From: Pseudochrobactrum asaccharolyticum
Lineage (GTDB): Bacteria; Pseudomonadota; Alphaproteobacteria; Rhizobiales; Rhizobiaceae
NCBI RefSeq assembly: GCF_003314995.1
Contig: NZ_QNRH01000002.1
Location: 372,001-436,000 of the forward strand
Length of the DNA: 64,000 nucleotides
Direction of reading: 5' to 3'
Shown here: positions 19,492 to 26,899 of the stretch, in pieces
Layout: the number at the start of each line of letters is the position of its first letter
How positions within the stretch are numbered: position 1 is the first letter of the stretch
Translations under genes and position numbers: made by a program
Notes under the pieces: model-generated
Told to the model about the DNA's origin: nothing
What the model saw: only the letters and a program-made list of their open reading frames with translations
Database searches by the model: none

Positions 19492-20211
19492 ATGATCCTG
19501 ACTGCCGCGCTGAATGCGCTCTACCGCCTGCCGACACCGGAATTCCGCTCTGTGTTGTGGAAGTCCCTTGGTCTGACATTTTTGGCACTGATCGCATTCT
19601 GGGCACTGATACGGCAGTTTTTCTTCTGGCTGGCATGGCCGTGGTTTGAAAGCCTGTTACCAGCCATGCCGGACTGGACCAGCTGGCTCGGCCTGCTTGC
19701 CGCTATTGCTGCGGGTTTTGTGCTGGCTCTGCTACTGGCTTTTCTGATCGCGCCGGTCACAGCTCTGATTGCCGGTCTGTTCCTCGATGACGTAGCCGAA
19801 ATTATCGAGCGTGAGGATTACAGCAACCAACCCATCGGCACCCCGATGCCGATCGGCCGCTCCCTTGTCTATTCGCTTAAATTTCTGGTCGTCGTTATTC
19901 TCGGTAACCTGCTGGCCTTGGCCATGCTGCTGATACCGGGCGTTAACCTGATCGCCTTCTTCATCGTCAACGGCTATCTTCTGGGACGTGAGTTTTTTGA
20001 ATTTGCAGCCATGCGCTATCGCGGCGAGGATGGTGCCAAAGCCTTCCGCGAAGAAAACCGGATCACGGTTTTCCTCGGTGGTATGGTGATTGCCGGTTTT
20101 ATGGCAATACCGCTGCTCAATCTGCTGACACCGCTCTTTGCCGCCGCTATGATGGTGCATCTGCATAAAGCGCTGAGCGGACAGAAGCCGCGCGCTATCA
20201 ACAGTCACTGA
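19492..20211 (+). CDS. EI24 domain (CysZ-like) membrane protein
   Basis: The 239-residue protein has four to six hydrophobic segments (for example LGLTFLALIAFWALI, LGLLAAIAAGFVLALLLAFLI and FLVVVILGNLLALAMLLIPG) and the family motif FFIVNGYLLGREFFEFAAMRY. The EI24/CysZ family includes sulfate permeases; related rhizobial proteins are labelled sulfate transporter family, but substrate is unproven here. The ATG at 19492 has GGAG 8 nt upstream; a longer frame starts at 19366 without support. The Asp/Glu racemase-like gene follows after 11 bp. Confidence 0.85.
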   Translation: MILTAALNALYRLPTPEFRSVLWKSLGLTFLALIAFWALIRQFFFWLAWPWFESLLPAMPDWTSWLGLLAAIAAGFVLALLLAFLIAPVTALIAGLFLDDVAEIIEREDYSNQPIGTPMPIGRSLVYSLKFLVVVILGNLLALAMLLIPGVNLIAFFIVNGYLLGREFFEFAAMRYRGEDGAKAFREENRITVFLGGMVIAGFMAIPLLNLLTPLFAAAMMVHLHKALSGQKPRAINSH

Positions 20212-20222
20212 TCGGGAAATCT

Positions 20223-20861
20223 ATGCGCATTGCCTGCCTGCACACTGCTGCCAGTAATATCGGTATTTTTGAGCAGGCAGCCAGCCGTCTCGTACTCCCT
20301 GCCGGACAATTGCATCATATTGTGCAGTCCAATTTACTGGAGGAGGCTGAAAAGCACGGCGACATCACACAAACCATAAGCAGCCAGACATTGCGCATTA
20401 TTACCGAACTGCTTGAGAATGCAGATGCTGTGCTTGTCACCTGTTCAACACTGGGCACCATAGCAGACGCAGCACAAAGCAGTTTCAATAAACCGGTCTT
20501 GCGGACAGACCGTGCCTTGGCAGAACAGGCTTTGGAAAGCGGCCTGTCAGTGACTGTTTTATGTACAGCACCAACCACCTTGCAACCAACGACCGATCTG
20601 TTCCGTCAGGTCTTTGCTGATACTCCGATCACACCGGATATCCGGCTGATTGACAAAGCATGGGATATCTTCCGCTCCGGTGACAGCGCAACCTATAACC
20701 GGATGATCGCTGATGCTGCAGAAACTGCGTATCAACAAGGGGCGCAGTTGGTGGTATTGGCACAAACCTCTATGGCCGGTGCCTCGGCGCTGATCAGCCG
20801 TGAACGTAAAGTACTGGATGCGCCAACGGCTGCATTACTGCGGATCACAGCGGAGGTTTAA
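20223..20861 (+). CDS. Asp/Glu racemase superfamily protein lacking the second cysteine
   Basis: The 212-residue protein has the fold signatures MRIACLHTAASN and VLVTCSTLGTIAD, the latter carrying the first catalytic cysteine. Canonical racemases have a second Cys in a VxGCTH-type motif. Here the equivalent reads VVLAQTSMAGA, with no Cys. A two-cysteine racemisation is therefore doubtful; decarboxylase, isomerase or hydantoin-racemase-like chemistry is possible. It may be co-transcribed with the EI24 gene (11-bp gap) and is convergent with nth, overlapping it by 4 bp. Confidence 0.8.
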   Translation: MRIACLHTAASNIGIFEQAASRLVLPAGQLHHIVQSNLLEEAEKHGDITQTISSQTLRIITELLENADAVLVTCSTLGTIADAAQSSFNKPVLRTDRALAEQALESGLSVTVLCTAPTTLQPTTDLFRQVFADTPITPDIRLIDKAWDIFRSGDSATYNRMIADAAETAYQQGAQLVVLAQTSMAGASALISRERKVLDAPTAALLRITAEV

Positions 20862-21583
20862 TCCTCTATCCGCACCAGGGGCGCAGGAATTGCGTTGGTT
20901 TTCTGTGCCGATTTACAAATATCCGCGATCACACAATTGATGCAATCCGGTGTGCGGGCTTTGCAAACATAGCGGCCATGCAGGATCAGCCAGTGATGGG
21001 CATGCATCATAAATTCTGCCGGAATGATCTTCACCAGTTTGGCTTCAATCTCATCCGGTGTTTTATAGGGTGCCAGTCCGATGCGGTTACCTATGCGCAG
21101 AATATGCGTATCCACCGCCATTGTCGGCTGGCCGAAAGCCATATTGAGTACCACATTCGCAGTTTTGCGCCCCACCCCCGGCAAGGTCACCAGTGCATCA
21201 CGATTACCCGGCACCTCACCGCCGAAATTATCAATCAGCGCCTGTGACAGTAAAATCGCGTTCTTTGCCTTATTGCGCCACAGACCAATGGTACGGATAT
21301 AATCACCAACCGTCTCTTCACCCAGATCAACCATTTTCTGCGGCGTATCCGCAATGGCAAACAAGGCACGCGTGGCTTTATTCACGCCCGCATCGGTCGC
21401 CTGCGCCGAAAGCATAACCGCCACCAGCAAAGTGAACGTGTTGACATGCTCAAGCTCGCCTTTCGGCTCCGGACGCTGCACGGAAAAACGCCGGAAAATC
21501 TCATGGATTTCTGCCGGTGTGTAAAGCGTACCGCTGACACGGCGCTGAGGTTTAACGGGAATCTGGCTCTGGTTGTTCTGCAT
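20858..21583 (-). CDS. nth: Endonuclease III (Nth)
   Basis: Nth is a bifunctional DNA glycosylase/AP lyase for oxidised pyrimidines. The helix-hairpin-helix LPGVGRKTANVVLN carries the catalytic Lys, and VDTHILRIGNRIGL the Asp. The C-terminal 4Fe-4S loop is CKARTPDCINCVIADIC (Cys-x6-Cys-x2-Cys-x5-Cys). I take the ATG at 21583 (MQNNQSQIP), giving 241 residues; an upstream extension to 21661 is hydrophobic and unlike Nth. It is divergent from the DUF2244 gene. Confidence 0.95.
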   Translation of the reverse strand: MQNNQSQIPVKPQRRVSGTLYTPAEIHEIFRRFSVQRPEPKGELEHVNTFTLLVAVMLSAQATDAGVNKATRALFAIADTPQKMVDLGEETVGDYIRTIGLWRNKAKNAILLSQALIDNFGGEVPGNRDALVTLPGVGRKTANVVLNMAFGQPTMAVDTHILRIGNRIGLAPYKTPDEIEAKLVKIIPAEFMMHAHHWLILHGRYVCKARTPDCINCVIADICKSAQKTNAIPAPLVRIED

Positions 21584-21687
21584 AGCATTTATATAGTAAG
21601 CTATAAGCAATAAGCCTATCTGCAAGCTTGCCGCAGCAGGGACTTTATCAACCACCATCAACCACCTGCGGCTTAAGAGATATCATC

Positions 21688-22194
21688 ATGAACGCACCTT
21701 ACCATCCGGACGGTGCTGATCCGGACGCCTATGGCGCACAGTTTTTTAAAGCCACATTATTGCCCTACCGCTCGCTGAGTGCGCGCGGTTTTCAGATTAT
21801 GATTTTAAGCCTGCTTCTGCTCTGGGCTTGTATCGGCATGGTCTTCATGCAAATCGGCGCATGGCCCGTTGTAGGCTTGTTCGGTCTGGATATCGCGCTG
21901 ATCTATCTGGCCTTCCGGCTTAATTATTATGCTGCACGACAGCGGGAAGAAATCAGTGTCTCCCGTGAACAATTGCTCATCCGGCAGGTTTCCGCATCCG
22001 GACATATTCGCGCGTATCAGTTTAATCCGTTCCGCACACGGTTCCACATTACCCGCAAAGATGATATCGGCATTACCCAGATGCAATTGCAAAGTGATGA
22101 CAGATCGCTGGATATCGGCCGTTTTCTGCCACCCGATGATCGTGAGAGCTTTGCAACAGCTTTTTCCAACGCCCTGATCCGCAGCCGTCGCTGA
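21688..22194 (+). CDS. DUF2244 membrane protein
   Basis: This 168-residue protein starts at the ATG at 21688 (MNAPYHPDGADPDAYGAQF). Two adjacent hydrophobic helices (about 40-58 and 62-82) are followed by a soluble beta-rich part, the typical DUF2244 layout. DUF2244 genes frequently lie beside nth in alphaproteobacteria. Function is unknown. Ribokinase follows 26 bp downstream. Confidence 0.87.
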   Translation: MNAPYHPDGADPDAYGAQFFKATLLPYRSLSARGFQIMILSLLLLWACIGMVFMQIGAWPVVGLFGLDIALIYLAFRLNYYAARQREEISVSREQLLIRQVSASGHIRAYQFNPFRTRFHITRKDDIGITQMQLQSDDRSLDIGRFLPPDDRESFATAFSNALIRSRR

Positions 22195-22220
22195 CGATCA
22201 GTTTCAACACCGGATGTTTC

Positions 22221-23108
22221 ATGATTACGATTATCGGTTCGATTAATTTTGACCTTATTGCCCGCAGTCCTAAACTGCCGGAACCCGGTGAAACACTGAC
22301 CGGTCACAATTTCTCCACCGCGGCAGGCGGCAAAGGTGCCAATCAGGCACTGGCATCTGCACGCGCCGGTGCCGCTGTACGGATGGTTGGTGCTGTCGGC
22401 GATGATAGTTTTGCATCGCAGGCCGTTGCCCTGCTACGTGCTGACGGTGTGGATTTGTCCCGCGTGGCAACCCGCGGCGATGCCACCGGCATTGCACTGA
22501 TCACCGTTGAAGACAGCGGCGAGAATACCATTATTGTCATTCCGGGTGCCAATGGTCTGGTCACGGAAGATGATGTTCATGCCGCTGATCTCGATGGCGG
22601 CTATTTGCTGCTGCAAATGGAAATCCCGCTGCCGGCGCTGGAAAAAGCCATTGCCATGTCGGAAACCAGCGACACCACCTGCATTCTCAATACCGCCCCT
22701 TGGCGCGATGATGCGGCTGCTTTGTTGCCACGCGCTGATATTATCATTGCCAATGAAACAGAATTTGATCTCGCCAGCACGCATCTGGAGCTGAGCGGTG
22801 ATGACCGTCTGACAAAAATGATCGATTTTGCTGAGCATTACGGCCGTACAGTGATTGTAACACTTGGTGCGCAGGGCATTATGGTCGCCACACCGGATGA
22901 ACATTACAGCCTGCCAGCGCTGAAGATCAAACCGGTCGATACAGTTGGTGCCGGTGATACATTCTGCGGTTATCTTGCAGCCGGTCTCGACAGCGGCTTG
23001 TCCCTGCGTGATGCCTGCCAGCGCGCAGCCACAGCAGCATCGTTGGCCTGCCTTAAGCCGGGTGCACAACCATCCATTCCTTATGCTGCAGAAGTCGAAG
23101 CACTATAA
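22221..23108 (+). CDS. rbsK: Ribokinase RbsK
   Basis: The enzyme phosphorylates ribose to ribose 5-phosphate. The 295-residue PfkB-fold protein has IIGSINFDLIARSPKLPEPGET, the AAGGKGANQALA signature, and the catalytic VDTVGAGDTFCGYLAAGL. No ribose transporter is adjacent. The convergent nucleoside hydrolase gene could supply ribose, so a salvage role is a reasonable inference. A bidirectional terminator separates the two. Confidence 0.93.
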   Translation: MITIIGSINFDLIARSPKLPEPGETLTGHNFSTAAGGKGANQALASARAGAAVRMVGAVGDDSFASQAVALLRADGVDLSRVATRGDATGIALITVEDSGENTIIVIPGANGLVTEDDVHAADLDGGYLLLQMEIPLPALEKAIAMSETSDTTCILNTAPWRDDAAALLPRADIIIANETEFDLASTHLELSGDDRLTKMIDFAEHYGRTVIVTLGAQGIMVATPDEHYSLPALKIKPVDTVGAGDTFCGYLAAGLDSGLSLRDACQRAATAASLACLKPGAQPSIPYAAEVEAL

Positions 23109-23124
23109 CAGACCACAAGCAAAA

Positions 23125-23149
23125 GGCCGGAGCAAGCTCCGGCCTTTTT
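23125..23149. terminator. Bidirectional terminator between rbsK and nucleoside hydrolase
   Basis: GGCCGGAG and CTCCGGCC pair across a 4-nt loop with AAAA before and TTTTT after, so it can stop both convergent genes. An almost identical hairpin follows the malic enzyme gene at 43757-43780. Confidence 0.9.
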
Positions 23150-23164
23150 CATAGGCTTTGATAC

Positions 23165-24100
23165 TCAAAGCGTTCCGATACGCTCTGTCAGCAGCGTGAA
23201 GAAACCTTCATGGTCAACATCACGCATCACAATTGCATTCTTCGGACGTTTGGTAACACCCCACCAATCGATGACCGACATACCGAGGCAAAGCTCGGAA
23301 GCAGTTTCAATCTCGACATTGCAATGACGGCCTGAATAAAGTTCCGGTTTCAGCAGATAGGCAATGACATTCGGGTCATGCAGCGGGCCGCCGTCGGTGC
23401 CGTATTTTTCTTCGTCAAAACGCTCAAAAAACTCCAGCATGGCCACGCAGGCATCACCGGCCTTGGTGCCAAGTGCACGGAAAGCCTCGATACGTTTGGC
23501 AGTTGTCAGCGCCTTATGGGTGACATCCAGCGGCATCATCACAATCGGAATACCGGCAGCATAGACAACTTTGGCCGCTTCCGGATCGACGTAGAAGTTG
23601 AATTCAGCAGTCGGTGTAATATTGCCGCCCTCAAAGAAGCCGCCGCCCATCAGCACGATTTCCTGAATACGGGTCGCAATTTCCGGCGCCTTGTTGAGAG
23701 CCAGTGCAATATTGGTCAGTGGCCCCAACACGCAAAGGGTAACAGTGCCTGCTTTTTCACGCAGCAGCGTTTCAATGATGAAATCCACACCGTGCTGCTC
23801 CTGCAGCTTCATTACCGGTTCCGGCAGATCAGGACCATCAAGACCGGTACGGCCATGCACTTCCTCGGCGGTCACCAGCGGGCGCACCAGCGGTTTGCAG
23901 GCACCGGCAAAGACTTTTGTCTCCGGCTTTCCGGCCAGTTCCGCAATTTTCAATGCATTATTCTGCGTGAGAGGCAGCGGTACATTACCGGCAACAGCCA
24001 CAATACCCAACACATCCAGCTCAGGGCTGGCCAGTGCCAGCAAGATTGCCAATGCATCATCCTGTCCCGGATCTGTATCAATAATGATTTTGCGGGCCAT
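23165..24100 (-). CDS. Inosine-uridine preferring nucleoside hydrolase
   Basis: The 311-residue protein splits the N-glycosidic bond of ribonucleosides to base and ribose. The calcium-binding signature IIDTDPGQDDALAILLAL is at the N-terminus, and VLMGGGFFEGGNITPTAEFNFYVDPEAA carries further active-site residues. Substrate range within the IUNH family cannot be told. The neighbouring ribokinase fits recycling of the released ribose. Confidence 0.92.
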   Translation of the reverse strand: MARKIIIDTDPGQDDALAILLALASPELDVLGIVAVAGNVPLPLTQNNALKIAELAGKPETKVFAGACKPLVRPLVTAEEVHGRTGLDGPDLPEPVMKLQEQHGVDFIIETLLREKAGTVTLCVLGPLTNIALALNKAPEIATRIQEIVLMGGGFFEGGNITPTAEFNFYVDPEAAKVVYAAGIPIVMMPLDVTHKALTTAKRIEAFRALGTKAGDACVAMLEFFERFDEEKYGTDGGPLHDPNVIAYLLKPELYSGRHCNVEIETASELCLGMSVIDWWGVTKRPKNAIVMRDVDHEGFFTLLTERIGTL

Positions 24101-24211
24101 TCAGCCATCCCTTTCATTTAAAACCATATGCCGTCTTCGACATACTATGAATTGCGTTTAAAATATTTTCAGCACGAATCTGCAGAGATCGCGTGCATAT
24201 CATCGGATCCT

Positions 24212-24240
24212 CTTGAAGTAGCGCTTTTCCCAAGCCATAT
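24212..24240 (+). promoter_or_regulatory. Heat-shock sigma (RpoH) promoter for hsp20
   Basis: CTTGAA (24212-24217) and GCCATAT (24234-24240) are separated by 16 bp, about 65 bp before the hsp20 ATG. This matches the RpoH layout well and fits the downstream small heat-shock gene. Confidence 0.65.
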
Positions 24241-24305
24241 AAAGACTAAGAAAATGCCTGAACGGGTTTTCCTCTTAACGGTCGCTTTTATCCAAGGACT
24301 GAACA

Positions 24306-24746
24306 ATGACCAGACTAACACCTTTTTCCAGCCCGCTGCTGCTGGGTTTCGATACGATGGAAAAGACGCTGGAACGGATTGCAAAATCCGGTGACGGCTA
24401 TCCGCCGTATAATATCGAACGATTACGCAGCCCTGCGCAGGATCAGGAACAGCCGGTTCCGGAAAAGCTGCGCATCACACTTGCAGTCGCTGGTTTCTCT
24501 GATGATGACCTGGAAGTGACCACCGAAGACAATCAACTGGTTATCCGCGGACGACAGACAGATGAGTCTGAACGTGAGTTTTTGCACCGCGGTATTGCCG
24601 CCCGCCAGTTCCAGCGCGTTTTTGTGCTTGCTGACGGCATGCGTGTGGTCAATGCGGAACTCAAAAACGGATTATTGTCGATTGATCTCGACAGACCGGA
24701 ACCAGAACGCCTCGTCAAACGTATTAGTATAAACGTGAAAGAGTGA
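24306..24746 (+). CDS. Hsp20 family small heat-shock protein
   Basis: This 146-residue ATP-independent holdase has an alpha-crystallin domain (about 50-140), with KLRITLAVAGFSDDDLEVTTEDNQL, the FLHRGIAARQFQRVFVLAD block and the ELKNGLLSIDL segment. The class resembles IbpA of Proteobacteria. The C-terminal RISINVKE carries the IxI/V tail motif. An RpoH-type promoter precedes it. AAGGA lies about 8 nt before the ATG. DUF1150 follows, a conserved pairing in Hyphomicrobiales. Confidence 0.95.
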   Translation: MTRLTPFSSPLLLGFDTMEKTLERIAKSGDGYPPYNIERLRSPAQDQEQPVPEKLRITLAVAGFSDDDLEVTTEDNQLVIRGRQTDESEREFLHRGIAARQFQRVFVLADGMRVVNAELKNGLLSIDLDRPEPERLVKRISINVKE

Positions 24747-24756
24747 TCGTTCTTAC

Positions 24757-24820
24757 GATTATAAAAGAACTGTAAAGGGTTCTCCTTTATAATCAGTCCC
24801 GTGATTGCAGCTGCAATCAC
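24757..24820 (+). repeat. Two consecutive palindromes between hsp20 and DUF1150
   Basis: The first stem joins GATTATAAA (24757-24765) with TTTATAATC (24786-24794), extended internally by AGAAC/GTTCT. The second, 24801-24820, is a perfect 20-bp palindrome with arms GTGATTGCAG and CTGCAATCAC. Neither has a T-run. They lie inside the presumed transcript and could act in RNA processing, attenuation or protein binding. Confidence 0.6.
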
Positions 24821-24872
24821 AAATGCTCTCGACAGGCAGCGTCTTTTGAGCTGCCAAGACAGGAGGCCTGAA

Positions 24873-25124
24873 ATGACTGCTGACAGACACATTTTTACAG
24901 AATTCGAATTTGCTCATCTTGGCGAAGGTGAAATCGCTTATTTGCGCAAAGTCCGCTCTGATGACCTCTCCCGCCGTTTCCCTGCTCTGCCGCCTATGGC
25001 ACCTGGCATGGAACTCTGGGCACTCTTCGGCGCCAGCGGCACCCCGATTATGCTTTCTGATATGCGCGCCACAGCCTTGGCCGGAGCACAGGAACATGAA
25101 CTCCACACGGTCATGCTGCATTAA
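24873..25124 (+). CDS. DUF1150 family protein
   Basis: This 83-residue protein starts at the ATG at 24873 after a strong AGGAGG. It matches DUF1150 (GEIAYLRKVRSDDL, LWALFGASGTPIMLSDMRATALAGAQEHEL), a family usually encoded directly after hsp20 in Hyphomicrobiales. Function is unknown. A weak hairpin (GCCTGTG / CACAGGCGGG) with TTTTG lies downstream near 25168-25195. Confidence 0.88.
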   Translation: MTADRHIFTEFEFAHLGEGEIAYLRKVRSDDLSRRFPALPPMAPGMELWALFGASGTPIMLSDMRATALAGAQEHELHTVMLH

Positions 25125-25206
25125 ATTTGCATCCCATGATGCACTCAGAGCTTCAATCTCTGCAACCCGCCTGTGCCACACAGGCGGGTTTTGCTTTATG
25201 ACGATC

Positions 25207-25311
25207 TAGAGCATAATTTCTTAAACTTGGATCAGTGTAAGGTGAAATTATGCTCTAATTTTAAAGCGTTAGAGCGACCTTTGCGTGCCAATTCCGGCAC
25301 ACGGCGCTCTA
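25207..25311 (+). repeat. 105-bp two-hairpin palindromic repeat, copy B (Bru-RS-like)
   Basis: It starts TAGAGCATAATT, closes the first hairpin at AATTATGCTCTA, and the second module begins TAGAGCG at offset 64 and ends GCGCTCTA. It is 105 bp including both terminal TA. It lies at the 3' end of the broken Nudix gene and provides that frame's last codons and stop. Closely matches copies at 8794-8898 and 52375-52481. Confidence 0.92.
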
Positions 25312-25836
25312 ACCGGCACATGGTGCAGCAGTTCCGCCATGCCGTAAGCCAGACGTTGCCGGGCGATCTCATGCGGCAACCAGAACAGCCGGAACAGGAT
25401 CGGGTCACTGCCATCACAAGCATCCATTTCATAATGCTCCCAGCTTTCCGGCAACACCTCTTCAAAATGCGCATGATAATAATAGCGGCGCATTGTATAA
25501 GGCTGCCCCTTCTCCGACAGGGCGAAATCAATTAAGCCGAGAAACTGCAAACCATCCTTTGCGCTCAGGCCGGTTTCTTCAAAAAGCTCGCGACTAGAGC
25601 GGTTTACGTTCATGTGGAATCGCAGTGCTCGCTCTAGATTCCTTAGTTGTCGCATTATCCCGACGTCAAGTTGATTCAACTTGACTGTGAAATGCTCTAG
25701 CAGCGAGAAACGGGGCTTCGCCCTGCTCGATTGTGCCGCCGGGCACTTGCAATCCGATATGCGGAGATTCCGGTTCTTCAAAAACCAGCACACCCTGAGG
25801 GGTGGTGACATAAATCATTGCTTTCAAAACAAGCAT
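25269..25836 (-). pseudogene. Nudix hydrolase gene interrupted by a palindromic repeat
   Basis: The reading frame begins MLVLKAMIYVTTPQG at 25836 and runs to GTIEQGEAPFLAA. It resumes after the repeat as SRELFEETGL in another frame. Joining the two gives an exact Nudix box (G-x5-E-x7-R-E-L-x-E-E-x-G-L). The 101-bp insert plus one duplicated TA adds 103 bp, so the frame shifts. The intact gene would have encoded roughly 140 residues of a Nudix-type diphosphatase. The 3' end is also altered: after HHVPV the sequence enters repeat copy B, so the natural C-terminus is lost. Without the insert the codons read Leu-Ala-Ala-Ser-Arg-Glu. Confidence 0.88.
25595..25699 (-). mobile_element. 105-bp palindromic repeat inserted in the Nudix box (copy E)
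   Basis: Read on the minus strand it starts TAGAGCATTTC, has the internal hairpin GTCAAGTTG / CAACTTGAC, a second TAGAGCG at offset 64, and ends GCTCTA. The total of 105 bp and the offset of 64 equal those of copy B although the internal sequence differs, so it looks like a second subfamily of one element. The flanking TA on each side and the restored Nudix frame after removal indicate insertion at a TA with target duplication, as MITEs moved by IS630/mariner-type transposases do. Confidence 0.85.
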
Positions 25837-25892
25837 AATAACAAAAGCCTTTATAAAAATGATTACTGATACAGAACTCCAAAAATGAAAAA

Positions 25893-25920
25893 TGCCGTGC
25901 TGCGAAAAGCAAGCACGGCA
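25893..25920 (-). terminator. Rho-independent terminator after ptsN
   Basis: TGCCGTGCT and AGCACGGCA pair across a 10-nt loop; on the minus strand TTTTT follows. It sits between ptsN and the Nudix pseudogene. Confidence 0.85.
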
Positions 25921-25965
25921 TTTTAAAATCAAAGCGACGACACCTTAGCGGTGAAGCTCAGCTTT

Positions 25966-26430
25966 TCAGGCTGCATTGGTTGCCGGAGGCGCAATCAAAA
26001 ATGAATGCAGCGCCTGCGCATCAACCGTGCCACGCAATTTGGCCACCATATCCGGATCGCGCAGCAAACGCGCAATGCGGGACAGTGCCTTCAAATGATC
26101 TGCGCCTGCATTTTCCGGTGCAAGCAGCAAAAAGACCAGATCAACCGGCTGATCATCCAGTGCTTCAAAATCCACCGGCTGTTCAAGACGGGCGAAGACA
26201 CCGGTAATTTTACTGATATTCGGCAGTTTGCCATGAGGAATAGCAATGCCGTTACCGACACCGGTAGACCCCAAACGCTCACGCTGAGTCACAGTTTCAA
26301 AAACTTCTCGCTCAGAAAGACCTGTGAGTTCAGCAGCTTTCTCAGCCAAGATCTGCAACAATTGCTTCTTGGAGCTTGCCTTCAGCGAAGGGATAATTGC
26401 CCCTGGCTGAATCAGATCGCTAAGATCCAT
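25966..26430 (-). CDS. ptsN: Nitrogen PTS EIIA protein PtsN
   Basis: PtsN is the phosphoacceptor of the regulatory nitrogen phosphotransferase system in the cytosol. The 154-residue protein has the EIIA fold, with the active-site histidine in GIAIPHGKLP and the family stretch LFAKR-type replaced by KQLLQILAEKAAELTG. The ATG at 26430 (MDLSDLIQPG) is the family-typical start; GGAG stands close upstream. Upstream in-frame ATGs at 26451 and 26439 are possible. In this group ptsN lies downstream of hpf, as here, but with a long AT-rich spacer. Confidence 0.93.
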   Translation of the reverse strand: MDLSDLIQPGAIIPSLKASSKKQLLQILAEKAAELTGLSEREVFETVTQRERLGSTGVGNGIAIPHGKLPNISKITGVFARLEQPVDFEALDDQPVDLVFLLLAPENAGADHLKALSRIARLLRDPDMVAKLRGTVDAQALHSFLIAPPATNAA

Positions 26431-26843
26431 TTTCTCCATTCCTTCTCTCATGCGGAGTAAACATCTCCGTAACCGGGAGGTGCAGTGATCTACTGCCCAT
26501 TCAACAGATACTCAAGTCAAATTCGCGATTCTACTCACATTTTTCACGCACAAAAATAATAACCGTTTGATTTTATTCGAAAATAAAAATTAAAAAAAGG
26601 TTACACCGCGCGCTCAATAATGCCTGTGCTGCGGCATTCCTGTCAGGGTACACCAGTCAGATAAGAATTCCTATCTCTAGATATCGTGATTAACAACGGT
26701 AAAAGCGATAAAAATCACAACACATATATTAAATCACATTTTATCATTATATTTCAATAAGTTAAAATAAATATCATACAGAATCCGAATATCCGCCTTT
26801 GTCTGTAACCTAAGCAGGGACAATTGCGGAAATTCGCTTAAAG

Positions 26844-26857
26844 CCCCCCCCCCCCCC
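26844..26857 (+). repeat. C14 homopolymer tract
   Basis: Fourteen consecutive C (G on the minus strand) directly follow AAAG and run into the 5' arm of the hairpin behind hpf. It is the longest homopolymer in the window. Confidence 0.9.
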
Positions 26858-26883
26858 GCAATCGCATAATTGCAATTGCGGGG
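26854..26883 (-). terminator. Hairpin after hpf, terminator-like without T-run
   Basis: CCCCGCAAT and ATTGCGGGG pair across 12 nt. On the hpf (minus) strand the stem is followed by a G-run instead of T, so intrinsic termination is uncertain. Confidence 0.5.
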
Positions 26884-26899
26884 TTTATTCTTTGCACGA

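Larger units (their letters stand above)
26431..26899. other. AT-rich intergenic region between hpf and ptsN
   Basis: This 469-bp spacer holds no gene I can support. Bases about 26500-26790 are strongly AT-rich compared with the surroundings and could carry the ptsN promoter. The right part contains a C14 tract (26844-26857) abutting the hairpin at 26854-26883. An 87-codon minus-strand frame over this region has no ribosome site or family match. Confidence 0.7.
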
